From contig NZ_JACVEE010000004.1 of the NCBI RefSeq assembly GCF_015355755.1, positions 434,001 to 498,000 on the forward strand: DNA of 64,000 nucleotides. The letters run 5' to 3'. The position numbers and the translations under genes were made by a program. Source of the stretch: Nocardia sp. XZ_19_385. GTDB taxonomy: Bacteria > Actinomycetota > Actinomycetes > Mycobacteriales > Mycobacteriaceae. Below, in pieces: positions 18,822-26,727 of this stretch. Positions within the stretch are counted from its first letter, which is position 1, and each line of letters starts with the position of its first letter. A model generated the notes under the pieces. It was not told the origin of the DNA and searched no databases. It saw only the letters and a program-made list of their open reading frames with translations.

Positions 18822-19703
18822 TCAGCTGACGAGGTTACGGCGCAGCTTGAGGATGGTGCCGGGGTCCAGGCCCAGGCCTTGGGTGAGGAACTTGCCGAGA
18901 TCGCCGTACTTGGTTTCCATTTCGCGGACGGCGGTGTCGAGGTAGGCGTCGCGGACTTCCTGCAGCGGGATGAGCAGGTCCGGGTTCTGCATGTATCCGG
19001 CCTGTTTCACCTGCTCGCGGAGTTTGGCGTCAGCGGCGGCACGGTACTGGTTGGACAGCAGATAGTCCTGGCGCGCAGTGCGTTCCGGGACGCCGACCGC
19101 GCGCAGCAGCACGTAGGTGAGCCAGCCGGTGCGGTCCTTGCCCGCGGTGCAGTGGTAGAGCGTCGGACGGTCGGTGTTTGCCAGATCGCGGATGGTCTGA
19201 CCGAACGCGGCCCGCGAAGTGTCGCTGTTGATGAAGCTCTTGTACATCCCCGCCATGATCTGCTCGGCCTTGCCGCCGCCGAGCGCCGCCTCCTGCTTCA
19301 CGGGGTCCCGCGACTGGATGAGTTGCAGCATGGTGACGAACATTCCGGTGTCGTCGATCGGCCGCGCCACCAGCGGCACCCCGCTCGGCAACTTGTCCGG
19401 TCCGCTGAACTGGATCTCGCCTTGGGTCCGGAAATCGGTGACCTGCTTCAGGTTGTACCCGGCCAGCACTTGGATGTCGGAGTCTGTCAGCTTCTCCAGC
19501 GAGTCCGCCCGAATAGCCTTCTTGGACTTCACTCGCGCACCGTCGTAGGTCCGATACCCGCCGATGTCACGAACATTGACCGCACCTTGCAGTTCGATCT
19601 TGGCCAGCGTCGTCACCTCCTCGTCGGCGGTGGCGGTCGGCGCCGACAAGAGCGCTAATGCGGTGAGCGGAGCGGCTAGCAAAGAAATTAGAGAAATCTT
19701 CAT
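18822..19703 (-). CDS. Secreted tyrosine-protein phosphatase (PtpB-like)
   Basis: A 293-aa exported enzyme. ATG 19703 gives a clear signal peptide (KISLISLLAAPLTALALL, cleavage near ATA-DEE). NVRDIGGYRTYDG near residue 43 and the P-loop HCTAGKDRTGW near 185 define the PF13350 tyrosine phosphatase family, which includes mycobacterial PtpB. The catalytic Cys, the Lys of the CxxGKDR variant and the Arg are intact. In pathogens such enzymes act on host phosphoproteins or phosphoinositides; whether this one does is not visible. It is convergent with the Ser/Thr kinase. Confidence 0.88.
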   Translation of the reverse strand: MKISLISLLAAPLTALALLSAPTATADEEVTTLAKIELQGAVNVRDIGGYRTYDGARVKSKKAIRADSLEKLTDSDIQVLAGYNLKQVTDFRTQGEIQFSGPDKLPSGVPLVARPIDDTGMFVTMLQLIQSRDPVKQEAALGGGKAEQIMAGMYKSFINSDTSRAAFGQTIRDLANTDRPTLYHCTAGKDRTGWLTYVLLRAVGVPERTARQDYLLSNQYRAAADAKLREQVKQAGYMQNPDLLIPLQEVRDAYLDTAVREMETKYGDLGKFLTQGLGLDPGTILKLRRNLVS

Positions 19704-19930
19704 GGCGCGGGACGTTAGGAGCCCAAAGACTCGCCTGCCAGGGGTTCTCACTATTACGCCGCCGTAGCCCCGCTCACCGGAACCGACCAGCCGGTCACCG
19801 GGATGCCGTTGCCGCTCAACGAGATTCGCGCGTTTGGGCTACTGGACAGAAATTCCAGGCTTGATTAGACCATATCGGAATATGTCGGATCGGCAGTAAT
19901 CACAACGATTGCGGGCCCGAAAACGCCCGA

Positions 19931-19959
19931 AGGCCCACCCGCGCAATGCGGATGGGCCT
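19931..19959 (-). terminator. Ancestral glnA1 terminator, displaced by the mobile element
   Basis: The stem AGGCCCACCCGC (19931) pairs with GCGGATGGGCCT (19948) with one mismatch and a 5-nt loop. It lies 36 bp left of the left attachment core. In the uninterrupted chromosome it would sit directly downstream of the glnA1 stop codon. It is now about 23.5 kb from glnA1. Confidence 0.65.
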
Positions 19960-19994
19960 CCGGTGACGAACCGCGAAGCAGCCCTACGACTTAG

Positions 19995-20012
19995 ACGTCG
20001 TAGTAGAGCTCG
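19995..20012. repeat. Left attachment site core (att)
   Basis: ACGTCGTAGTAGAGCTCG is identical to 43449-43466. With two mismatches the match extends to 26 bp (19991-20016 against 43445-43470). Read on the minus strand it encodes ELYYDV-stop, the glnA1 C-terminus. The last sense codon is GTC here and GTG in the intact gene, so the change is silent. Confidence 0.92.
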
Positions 20013-20118
20013 GACTACGACCTGGCTGTTTGTCAGCGTGGACCAGGTTGGCACGACGCATCTACCGGCGGAAACGGTGTTGGCGGTGGTGTGCCAGTCA
20101 CGGCCGGGATCGGTACTG

Positions 20119-20140
20119 CTGCGTACTCGCTGCGTACTCG
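20119..20140. repeat. Putative left integrase arm-type sites
   Basis: Two tandem copies of CTGCGTACTCG lie 107 bp inside the left core. The octamer CTGCGTAC also occurs as an 11-bp tandem pair just inside the right core. Paired direct repeats flanking a core are what tyrosine integrases of the lambda type bind with their N-terminal domain. The rest of 20013-20410 holds no visible gene. Confidence 0.6.
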
Positions 20141-20410
20141 TCGCTGGAAGCCCGCGGCACATCGTCGGGGAGCGCACTGCCGACCAACCTGACCCCAGGT
20201 CTCGGGTGCGGCATTCCCACACGCCGCCCCCGATATTCAGTGGCTTACGGCGAGTGGACGACCAGGCCGCGTTCGGTGCGGCTCAGTACGTGTGATCTTA
20301 GATTGGTCCGGACCTACCATGTTGAGACGCCGATGAGATCGGATCGTGCTCCTGTTTGGTACCAGGGAGGCGCCTCAAGGGTTGAAACATCGGGTGGTTG
20401 GGAGCTCGAA

Positions 20411-21706
20411 CTATGATTGCAGCTGCGAATCAGTAATAACCTCAGTTGCTAATGTTCTCACCAAATCAAGGTCAGGGCCAAGCGAGTCAGATTCAAGGCC
20501 TCTGGGCAGCAGAAATTTTAAGTTGTCATACTTGGGATCGTCCTTAGCGTGGACGATACGGTTGCGTAGCTGATAGACGCGATCTGCCACTTGGCGCACT
20601 AAAGGCTTACTCGCATTTTTCAAAATAATGTGCTCCACGCCGCTTATAGGGCCTCGCTTGCTGAAATGGTGCTCATATCCTTCGCGTTGGAAGAATTCAA
20701 CTAGGTTGCCCTCACGCACTGCGTCTTCTAATAGCGTTGATATTTGCTCGCCCTCGGTGGCGCGCGAGCCACCTTCCGCAGCCGAAATTATCCGCATGAT
20801 TCCCTTATCTGAGTCTTGGAATTGAGGATCCCTCAGTTCTCTTCTGATGCTCCGAATAGCATGCCGGCGGACAGCGTAGGGGAAGTAGAATTCGAGCACT
20901 TGATAGTAGGACAAGTATGCTAGTGAAGGATTGCTTACGGCCCTCTCTGCAGATGAATATATTTGAGCAACTTGTGGGTCTATCCGAGTCTTAGGAAATC
21001 GGACTTCTCCGACAGTTCCACCGAATTCACGTCTTCGTGTACTTGTAAGCTTGAGTGCAGGTACGGGCTCTAGGTATATCCCATTCCGCACGGACAATTC
21101 ATACAGGAAGGAATCCGCTAGCGCTCTGATCTGTGCTTGTCTCTGCTGAGACTCCTCCTCTGCCAGGCCATCAATCTTCAGGGTAACCCCAAATCCGGAA
21201 TAGTGTGTTATTCGAGGGATGGTCGCACTAGCGATACCGAAAAGTATGCCACACGGAGACGGTGGTGAGATTTCCAGGCAGATACCGGACTCTGGATCTC
21301 CGACATGGATGGGGTGGGGCACCATGCCATCGTCAGTGGCAAATACCTCCAGCGGAGAATCGTCATGAATGCAATCCCACGGCTCTTCGGTATGTTCAGT
21401 CGAGAACAGAACTGAAGGCGGAGTGTTCCTCAGGGGTCTAATGACTATCTCTGCGAGACCATCGGCATTGATGTATCCGCAGTATTCATTCAAAGGCGTA
21501 GGGTTCGAGCTCAACTGTCGGCGGAGAACGGGAATTCCTGAAATTGGTAGTCCGATATACCGGCGTCGTATTCTGCTGTCGATATCCACCTGGCGGCGAA
21601 CGAAGAGGATCTCATCATGGGACGGACCGGCGACGAATCCACGGCCCTCGATTTCCGCAATGAATGGATCCGCCGTGATCGCTTTCGTTTTGTCGTTCTC
21701 CGTCAA
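20411..21706 (-). CDS. HEPN-motif protein, predicted RNase-type defence effector
   Basis: A 431-aa soluble protein. The C-terminal third is helical and carries RNRIVH (residues about 381-386), the R-x4-H catalytic motif of HEPN ribonucleases. It is preceded by LSYYQVLEFYFPYAVRRHAI, a typical first HEPN helix. The N-terminal 200 residues look like a separate beta-rich sensor part that I cannot name. HEPN proteins with unrelated sensor domains are common antiphage or abortive-infection effectors. Start is TTG 21706, with GAGGAG six bases upstream. Base composition is AT-richer than the element backbone. The nearby PIN-type and second HEPN genes support a defence role, which is inference. Confidence 0.65.
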   Translation of the reverse strand: MTENDKTKAITADPFIAEIEGRGFVAGPSHDEILFVRRQVDIDSRIRRRYIGLPISGIPVLRRQLSSNPTPLNEYCGYINADGLAEIVIRPLRNTPPSVLFSTEHTEEPWDCIHDDSPLEVFATDDGMVPHPIHVGDPESGICLEISPPSPCGILFGIASATIPRITHYSGFGVTLKIDGLAEEESQQRQAQIRALADSFLYELSVRNGIYLEPVPALKLTSTRRREFGGTVGEVRFPKTRIDPQVAQIYSSAERAVSNPSLAYLSYYQVLEFYFPYAVRRHAIRSIRRELRDPQFQDSDKGIMRIISAAEGGSRATEGEQISTLLEDAVREGNLVEFFQREGYEHHFSKRGPISGVEHIILKNASKPLVRQVADRVYQLRNRIVHAKDDPKYDNLKFLLPRGLESDSLGPDLDLVRTLATEVITDSQLQS

Positions 21707-22048
21707 TCCGATCTCCTCATTAATCTATCCCATACTAGCTCTGAACTGAGCACCACGTTGCGTAAATCCTAGTCGTACGGTTCCAGAATCGCCGGCGAAT
21801 AAACCAGCAGAGCAGACATCGGGATGCGCTAGCTGCGCTATCTCATGAGGGTTTTCGAGGTGCTGTCTGCTTGGTCCCCCAGGACTCACCCCCAGGCATT
21901 TCCGCACGTCGTGCGCAGTAGGCATGGTCGTGCTGCGATCGCACGAACTGGGATCGTCAGCGGAGTGCATCGCGTGTGGTCCCAACTTGGTCCCAAACAC
22001 TCGGCCGCGAGGGCCGGCCGACCGCTTGCGGCTGGGTTGGCCAGCAGA

Positions 22049-22735
22049 ATGATCCGAGTGCAGCTCGCGGTTCTCCGCGAGGAGACTGAGGAGGTAGCAA
22101 TCGCCATCAACACGAGGTACCTCGATCTGTCCAACACGGTGGCCAACCACCCACCGGTGCGAGCCTGCCCTCAAGGCCAGGCTGCTTCCGAATTGATCGC
22201 CACGGGCGCCCATCACGTTGGTTTTGCCTTGATCGCAGTGGGATTGGCCGAATGGGGTGCGGAACCCACGGGACATGCAGAGATGCAGACCCGCCTGGCC
22301 AACCAGCAGTTCGATACCATGTCCTTGGCTCCTATCAGCTATGCAGCGGCCGCTGCGATGAGTTGCCTGGACGTCTGTGCCGCTGCGACGTACAGACTGT
22401 GTGTCGGGGCTCCAAACAGGGGGCATGAGCTGGATTTGCGGAGCCTCGAACAGGCTCAATGCCGCGGCAGGAGTCCCATTGCGCTTCCGCCGAATCTGGA
22501 TGCATGGGTCAAACGGGTACTCGCGGATCCCGACTACTCAGAGATTGAGGCGGTGCGGCACCAGGTCGTGCACCGCCACATCGGGAGCACATCCATGGTT
22601 GGGGCCGCGCCTGGCCGAACAACATTCAGAGTCGGCAATGTATTGGTGACGCCTGAGTATGCTGCGAATACATTCACGCGGTTTGCTGAGCGCTACTACG
22701 AGAAGTTCATTGCCGCAGTGCTCGCGGACTTCTGA
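22049..22735 (+). CDS. Second HEPN-like protein
   Basis: The most protein-like part begins at ATG 22049 (MIRVQLAVLREETEE) and gives 228 residues; the frame stays open upstream to 21845 but is less convincing. A helical core (SYAAAAAMSCLDVCAAATYRL) is followed by AVRHQVVHRHIG, which contains an R-x4-H HEPN signature (about residues 170-175). There is no recognisable partner domain. It lies between, and opposite in strand to, the other HEPN gene and the PIN-type gene. Function as an RNase or antitoxin-regulated toxin is inferred. Confidence 0.5.
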   Translation: MIRVQLAVLREETEEVAIAINTRYLDLSNTVANHPPVRACPQGQAASELIATGAHHVGFALIAVGLAEWGAEPTGHAEMQTRLANQQFDTMSLAPISYAAAAAMSCLDVCAAATYRLCVGAPNRGHELDLRSLEQAQCRGRSPIALPPNLDAWVKRVLADPDYSEIEAVRHQVVHRHIGSTSMVGAAPGRTTFRVGNVLVTPEYAANTFTRFAERYYEKFIAAVLADF

Positions 22736-22842
22736 CCCCCCGTCAGCGCCTGCACCGACCCTGCTCGCCGCACACGTCGGTCCCCATCTGGTACGCCATC
22801 TCATGAGGTTGGTGCCGCTGGCCGCGCAGGCAATGTGACCGT

Positions 22843-24405
22843 CTAACTCTCGTCACGGTCGCGCTCATCCGTGGGCGGCCTAAGCGAGACATAATCGAAT
22901 GGGCGACCACGTGCACGATAGTGATTGATAATTCGTTGCTGCATCTTATGTTCCGCAGCGGAAAGGAGCTTAATATCCAGCAGATCCGACATATCGACAG
23001 GAGTGTCTGCATGTAGACCTTCGAGGAAGCGGAGAGCCGCAACAGCGAACTTTCGACTACGAAGCAGTTCTGAGTTTTGGTGCTCAATATCCGCCAGCAA
23101 AGATCGTAGTTCGAGGCCTCTGCACTCCAGTCTATGCAGCTCAGATCTAAGCTGTTCCCTCTTGGTTGTCGAGAGAATCCTCCCCTGGTCCAAGATGTCA
23201 AGGGTCAGACGATGGATGGCTGACTCTGCATCGGACAGGTCTTGAGCTGCCACAGACCGCCTGCTCGCAATACTATCTTGCTCAATGTCGATAGATTCCA
23301 ATCGCGATCTGATGCTTAGCAAATCATCGACAATCGCTTTTTCTACGCCATAGACCCGCCTCGTCTGCGCGGTCTTCCGATTCGACTCCAGCGTGTTGAT
23401 AGTCTCTTCTGAGATCTGGGCCTTCAAGAAGTTATTCGCATAGCGTAAGAATTGGTCGAGGGTTGTTTGATGAAAGGACTGCCCCGATCTTTCCAGCATC
23501 TCTGCGCGCATCTCCACGCGTGGACCGACGGTCTGGCCATTGATCCGACGATAGTAATCTTCTTTGACATCATTCGTAATGAAAAGGATTTTACGCTGAG
23601 AACTTTCGGCATGCTCAAGGAGTTCGAACCAGATCATGCAATCACCCACGGGATCATCTTTGCCGGAGTCCTTGTACCCGGGTGGCAACTTGGCCTCGAT
23701 TCTCGCGCACGCATCGATTCGGCGCTGTTCTTCGATCGACGGATCGGGCCGAACGCCAACGCGATCCTTAGTCAGAATTCGATCAAGCGCCGCCCGGATG
23801 GGATCATTGGTTCTCGCTGTCGAGAAATCTATTGAATGGGCTTTACGGAGATTCTCGAACTCTTCGGTCATTTCTTCCCGGCGACGCTCAGCGACCGTTT
23901 CGATTTCGAGAATGGTTTTATCGAAACCATTCTCGATTGTCCGACGCAACTGTTTGTCGCGCAATCCGTTCATCGCCTGGTTGCGAAGGTCTCGCAATGA
24001 ATCAACCGCAGCTTGTATAGTCTCTTTATACTTCTCGGTGCCGATGCTCCGCAACGCGTCATACGCATTATGTTGGGTCGCAGCAACACCTAACCGGTTT
24101 CTTTGATATTCAAGAGCTACTTGAAAGGGTATCCAGAGCCGGTTCGATACCTGATCCAAGACATGAAGAATCTGCTTTCGCTGACTATCGCTGACGCGAT
24201 ACATTGCGAGGAGGACATTGGCATCCAATGCGATCGTTGCATTCACAACAAAGTCGCGAATTTCGTCTTCGTCCGGGTCATACCATTCAGGGAGAATCGC
24301 TTTCAACGATCCGCCTCCTGTTTCAGTTTCACGCTGCGCACTGTCATGGCTAAGTCTGGCACTTCGGCTCACCCTGCCGCTAGCTCTTTTTGATCTCGTT
24401 GCCAA
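22843..24405 (-). CDS. PIN_8-type PIN-like domain protein with coiled-coil tail
   Basis: A 520-aa protein. TIALDANVLLAMYR (D61), PFQVALEYQRNR (E99), LPPGYKDSGKDDPVGDCMIW (near 242-261) and KILFITNDVKEDYY (near 275) are the ordered acidic motifs of the PIN_8 family, which is predicted to be a metal-dependent RNase. Residues about 120-190 and 320-450 are highly charged helices likely to form coiled coils. PIN_8 proteins often sit in defence islands. The start is uncertain: TTG 24405 is used, and there is no nearer ATG before the PIN domain. Composition is AT-richer than the neighbours, as for the HEPN gene. Confidence 0.75.
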   Translation of the reverse strand: MATRSKRASGRVSRSARLSHDSAQRETETGGGSLKAILPEWYDPDEDEIRDFVVNATIALDANVLLAMYRVSDSQRKQILHVLDQVSNRLWIPFQVALEYQRNRLGVAATQHNAYDALRSIGTEKYKETIQAAVDSLRDLRNQAMNGLRDKQLRRTIENGFDKTILEIETVAERRREEMTEEFENLRKAHSIDFSTARTNDPIRAALDRILTKDRVGVRPDPSIEEQRRIDACARIEAKLPPGYKDSGKDDPVGDCMIWFELLEHAESSQRKILFITNDVKEDYYRRINGQTVGPRVEMRAEMLERSGQSFHQTTLDQFLRYANNFLKAQISEETINTLESNRKTAQTRRVYGVEKAIVDDLLSIRSRLESIDIEQDSIASRRSVAAQDLSDAESAIHRLTLDILDQGRILSTTKREQLRSELHRLECRGLELRSLLADIEHQNSELLRSRKFAVAALRFLEGLHADTPVDMSDLLDIKLLSAAEHKMQQRIINHYRARGRPFDYVSLRPPTDERDRDES

Positions 24406-24699
24406 GTCCAGTCATACAGGCGCTGACGAAGCGCACCGCGGATCCAAACGAACGTCGCGTCGGCGGGTCGGCAGCACACCCGCGCTCGGCCTCGCTCATG
24501 GCCCATCCGGCTGGCTACCTCTCCCAATGACTGAGAAGCGCGGGGCTTTCGAGCGGAAGACGAAGTCCGGGTGCACAGTGGCCGGAGCCCACCTTGAGGG
24601 CGTGTCGGACCTGCGGGCTGCCGCCAAACCAGTAGGACAACCAGCGGCGACTCGGATCGCCTCGGGAACCCCCAGCCGGCAGGTCTCGTCGGAATCGAT

Positions 24700-24843
24700 A
24701 TGGATGACGATCCGATCGACCGCCAGGCCCTCCGCGAAGCCGGCTTGGATGCCGACGACCCCCAGGTTTGGGCTGGACAGCGCTGGATTCAAGATTTGTT
24801 GATCTGTCATGGCATCTGGTTGATGAACTGGGACGACCAATGA
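24700..24843 (+). CDS. Small acidic protein (47 aa)
   Basis: An ORF starting MDDDPIDRQALREAG and ending GIWLMNWDDQ, with a hydrophobic, Trp-rich C-terminal half (VWAGQRWIQDLLICHGIWLM). It is too short for standard calling, but its composition is protein-like and its stop overlaps the ATG of the next small ORF in an ATGA arrangement. No function can be assigned. The preceding 24406-24699 shows no convincing gene. Confidence 0.45.
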   Translation: MDDDPIDRQALREAGLDADDPQVWAGQRWIQDLLICHGIWLMNWDDQ

Positions 24844-24950
24844 CCTGCGGCGGTTGTGGGCTGGGACCATACACCCTGCGGCCGGACTATCGACACGAAC
24901 CAATCCGCGATGTCCGTCCGCCCGGCCTGGAGGTGCGACGCAACAACTAG
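24840..24950 (+). CDS. Small CxxC protein (36 aa)
   Basis: The ATG overlaps the stop of the preceding small ORF (ATGA). The product begins MTCGGCGLGPYTLRPD and ends LEVRRNN. The CGGC pair suggests half of a zinc knuckle, which might be completed by dimerisation. Translational coupling with the 47-aa gene makes the two likely partners. Unknown function. Confidence 0.45.
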   Translation: MTCGGCGLGPYTLRPDYRHEPIRDVRPPGLEVRRNN

Positions 24951-24960
24951 CGGAGGGTGC

Positions 24961-25578
24961 TCACGCCCGCGCCCGGATGCAGTCCCACAAACGTCCTCGC
25001 ATCGAAGTGCCGTCAGAATGGCGCGCGCCGTCGATTTTTCGCAGCTCGATCTTGCTGGCAAGAATCAGTTTGGACATGCTGTCGCCGATCTTCTCTAGAC
25101 CAGCGTCGTATGTCTTCGACCACATCTCGACTCTTTTCTCGCTGGGTGGCCGTGTCCTACGCCCCCGGTGGACGGGGTGATCGTCGTACTCGACGGCGCC
25201 GAGTTGCGTAGCTGCGCCAATTAGACCGTCTGCGAAGACGCTGGCCTGCAGTTCGCGGCATGCGAGTGCGACCGTCTCGGCGTCGAGCATCTCGATCATT
25301 TGGCCATTCAATGCAAGTTGACGGCCATGGGCCCGGATGCTGGATACGGAACTATGGAGGTCCATCAGAGATGTAATCTCTCGACCCGCATACAGTCGAG
25401 CAAGCTCAGCGTTCACTGCGTGAGCAATCTCCAGTGCTTCACGGCTCAGACTCATGATGGTCTCTCGCTGCCATTTGGTGTGTTCCAAGCGATTCGAGGC
25501 GGCGATGCTCATCCGGATGCCCCTGTACGTCACGGCAGCAATGACGAGAGCGCTGATCAGCGGAAGCCAGGAAGTCAC
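24961..25578 (-). CDS. Membrane-anchored hypothetical protein
   Basis: A 205-aa protein with one N-terminal hydrophobic segment (WLPLISALVIAAVTYRGI, residues 4-21), then a mostly helical soluble domain (TKWQRETIMSLSREALEIAH onward). It ends in a basic tail. The topology resembles small DUF4760-like membrane-tethered proteins seen in defence and mobile regions, but I do not firmly recognise a family. It is the last gene before the long noncoding region. Confidence 0.55.
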   Translation of the reverse strand: MTSWLPLISALVIAAVTYRGIRMSIAASNRLEHTKWQRETIMSLSREALEIAHAVNAELARLYAGREITSLMDLHSSVSSIRAHGRQLALNGQMIEMLDAETVALACRELQASVFADGLIGAATQLGAVEYDDHPVHRGRRTRPPSEKRVEMWSKTYDAGLEKIGDSMSKLILASKIELRKIDGARHSDGTSMRGRLWDCIRARA

Positions 25579-25770
25579 AGGTCAGAGCTTCGCACGGGTG
25601 ATAGGTTGGCATCGGGAGGACTCAGCTACGGATAGGCAACGGCTCGGAGGTTGCTCAGGTTTGATGTCGAGGTACTTTTGCCGCACCGAGGCCATGGCGG
25701 GGCGATCGAGAATTGTCCCGATCCTCTCTTGGTCGGCCATGTATGCCCGGTTCGGGGGCTCCGATAGGTG

Positions 25771-26180
25771 GGTCGGCAAGATATGCGTGCCGAATCCCGC
25801 AGCCACTGTCGCCTCAGCAGCGTGCACGGATCGGGGCTGCTGACAAACTGGCCAGCAGGTGTGCGGGCGGTTTGCAGCGCATATCTTGCCGACCACGCCC
25901 ATTCGGGACGAGGTCCTCGCCGGCCCACAGCGCCCATGCATAGAACGGTCGGCAAGATATGCGTGGTTCTGGATCTCCGACGGGAGGTCGGCAAGATATG
26001 CGTGGCACCATCAGAGGCCAGCCACTGCCGCAGCAGCGTCCACGCATTGCAAGTGGGGCCGACTTAGCCAGTAGGTGCGCGGTTCGCAGCGCGCATACCT
26101 TGCCGACCACGCCCATTCGGCCCGAGGTCCTCGCCGGCCCACAGCGCCCATGTGTACAGCGGTCGGCAAGATATGCGCGG
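25771..26180. repeat. Composite repeat array in gene-free region (candidate cis-acting locus)
   Basis: The 19-mer GGTCGGCAAGATATGCGTG occurs at 25771, 25947, 25986 and, with one change, 26161. It occurs inverted (core CATATCTTGCCGACC) at 25877 and 26091. Spacings repeat as 106, 70, 39, 105 and 70 bp. The whole is therefore a tandem duplication of a unit of about 195 bp (25771-25966 and 25986-26180), each unit having two direct copies and one inverted copy. Two ACGCCCATTCGG...GAGGTCCTCGCCGGCCCAC blocks also repeat. No gene is visible from 25579 to 26727. Confidence 0.85.
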
Positions 26181-26281
26181 CACCATATAGAGGCCGAACG
26201 CTGCCCTCGGGGTAACACGCACAGCGACGAGCCACTCCGCCGCGTTGGCGAAGATTGCCGCAGGTTGTTTTCGCCATTGCT

Positions 26282-26323
26282 GATGCGGACCTGATGCGGA
26301 CGCGATGCGGACCTGATGCGGAT
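26282..26323. repeat. Four 11-bp iterons
   Basis: GATGCGGAC starts at 26282, 26293, 26304 and 26315 (last copy GATGCGGAT). The spacing is exactly 11 bp, so all copies face the same side of the helix. Two ATCCGATCAA copies follow at about 26329-26350. Such phased iterons are typical of replication-initiator or partition-protein binding sites. Confidence 0.8.
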
Positions 26324-26360
26324 TCAGAATCCGATCAAAATCCGATCAATCAACGCCGTG

Positions 26361-26453
26361 ACCGGCGGCTTCGCCGCCGGTTGTTGCCCTGCCCGTCCCA
26401 AACTCTCTGCGGCTTCGCTGTTCACAGAGAGTTTGGGACGGGCAGGGCAACAA
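26361..26453. repeat. Two adjacent perfect hairpins (9-bp and 29-bp stems)
   Basis: ACCGGCGGC-TTC-GCCGCCGGT spans 26361-26381. A perfect 29-bp inverted repeat follows with arms 26381-26409 and 26425-26453 and a 15-nt loop. A long polypurine tract follows (about 26453-26520). Perfect long inverted repeats next to iterons are a feature of origins of transfer or single-strand origins. A very strong terminator is the alternative. Confidence 0.8.
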
Positions 26454-26495
26454 CAAGAAACAAAGATCAAGATGAAGGAAGCGAAAGAAAGAAGA

Positions 26496-26552
26496 ACCAC
26501 AACAGAGGGAAAGGGGAGACCACAACTAGGACCACAACAGTGGGACCACAAC
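26496..26552. repeat. ACCACAAC repeats in a purine-rich tract
   Basis: ACCACAAC occurs at 26496, 26519, 26531 and 26545, each followed by a G-rich stretch. It lies at the right end of the noncoding region, 175 bp before the HAD gene. Confidence 0.7.
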
Positions 26553-26727
26553 AGAGGGCGTGCGGGGGTTGGGCTAGGTGGCAAAGGTTCCGTTTAGAGC
26601 TACGCCGCCAGGGCGGCGTGTTCGCGCGTAGAGCTCGTTCAGGGCGGGAGTCGCTCCAGGAGGTGTCAGTAGCCTGCAGATTGACCACAAGGGAAAGGGC
26701 CCAGCCTGGCCGGGTACGGTTGGTGCC

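Noticed and set aside
24496..24903. 135-codon minus-strand ORF next to the PIN_8 gene
   Set aside because: It overlaps two more plausible plus-strand micro-genes joined by an ATGA overlap and has no motif of its own.
26361..26453. Insertion sequence end or MITE
   Set aside because: The inverted repeat has only a 15-nt loop, with no transposase and no target duplication visible. An origin or terminator hairpin fits better.
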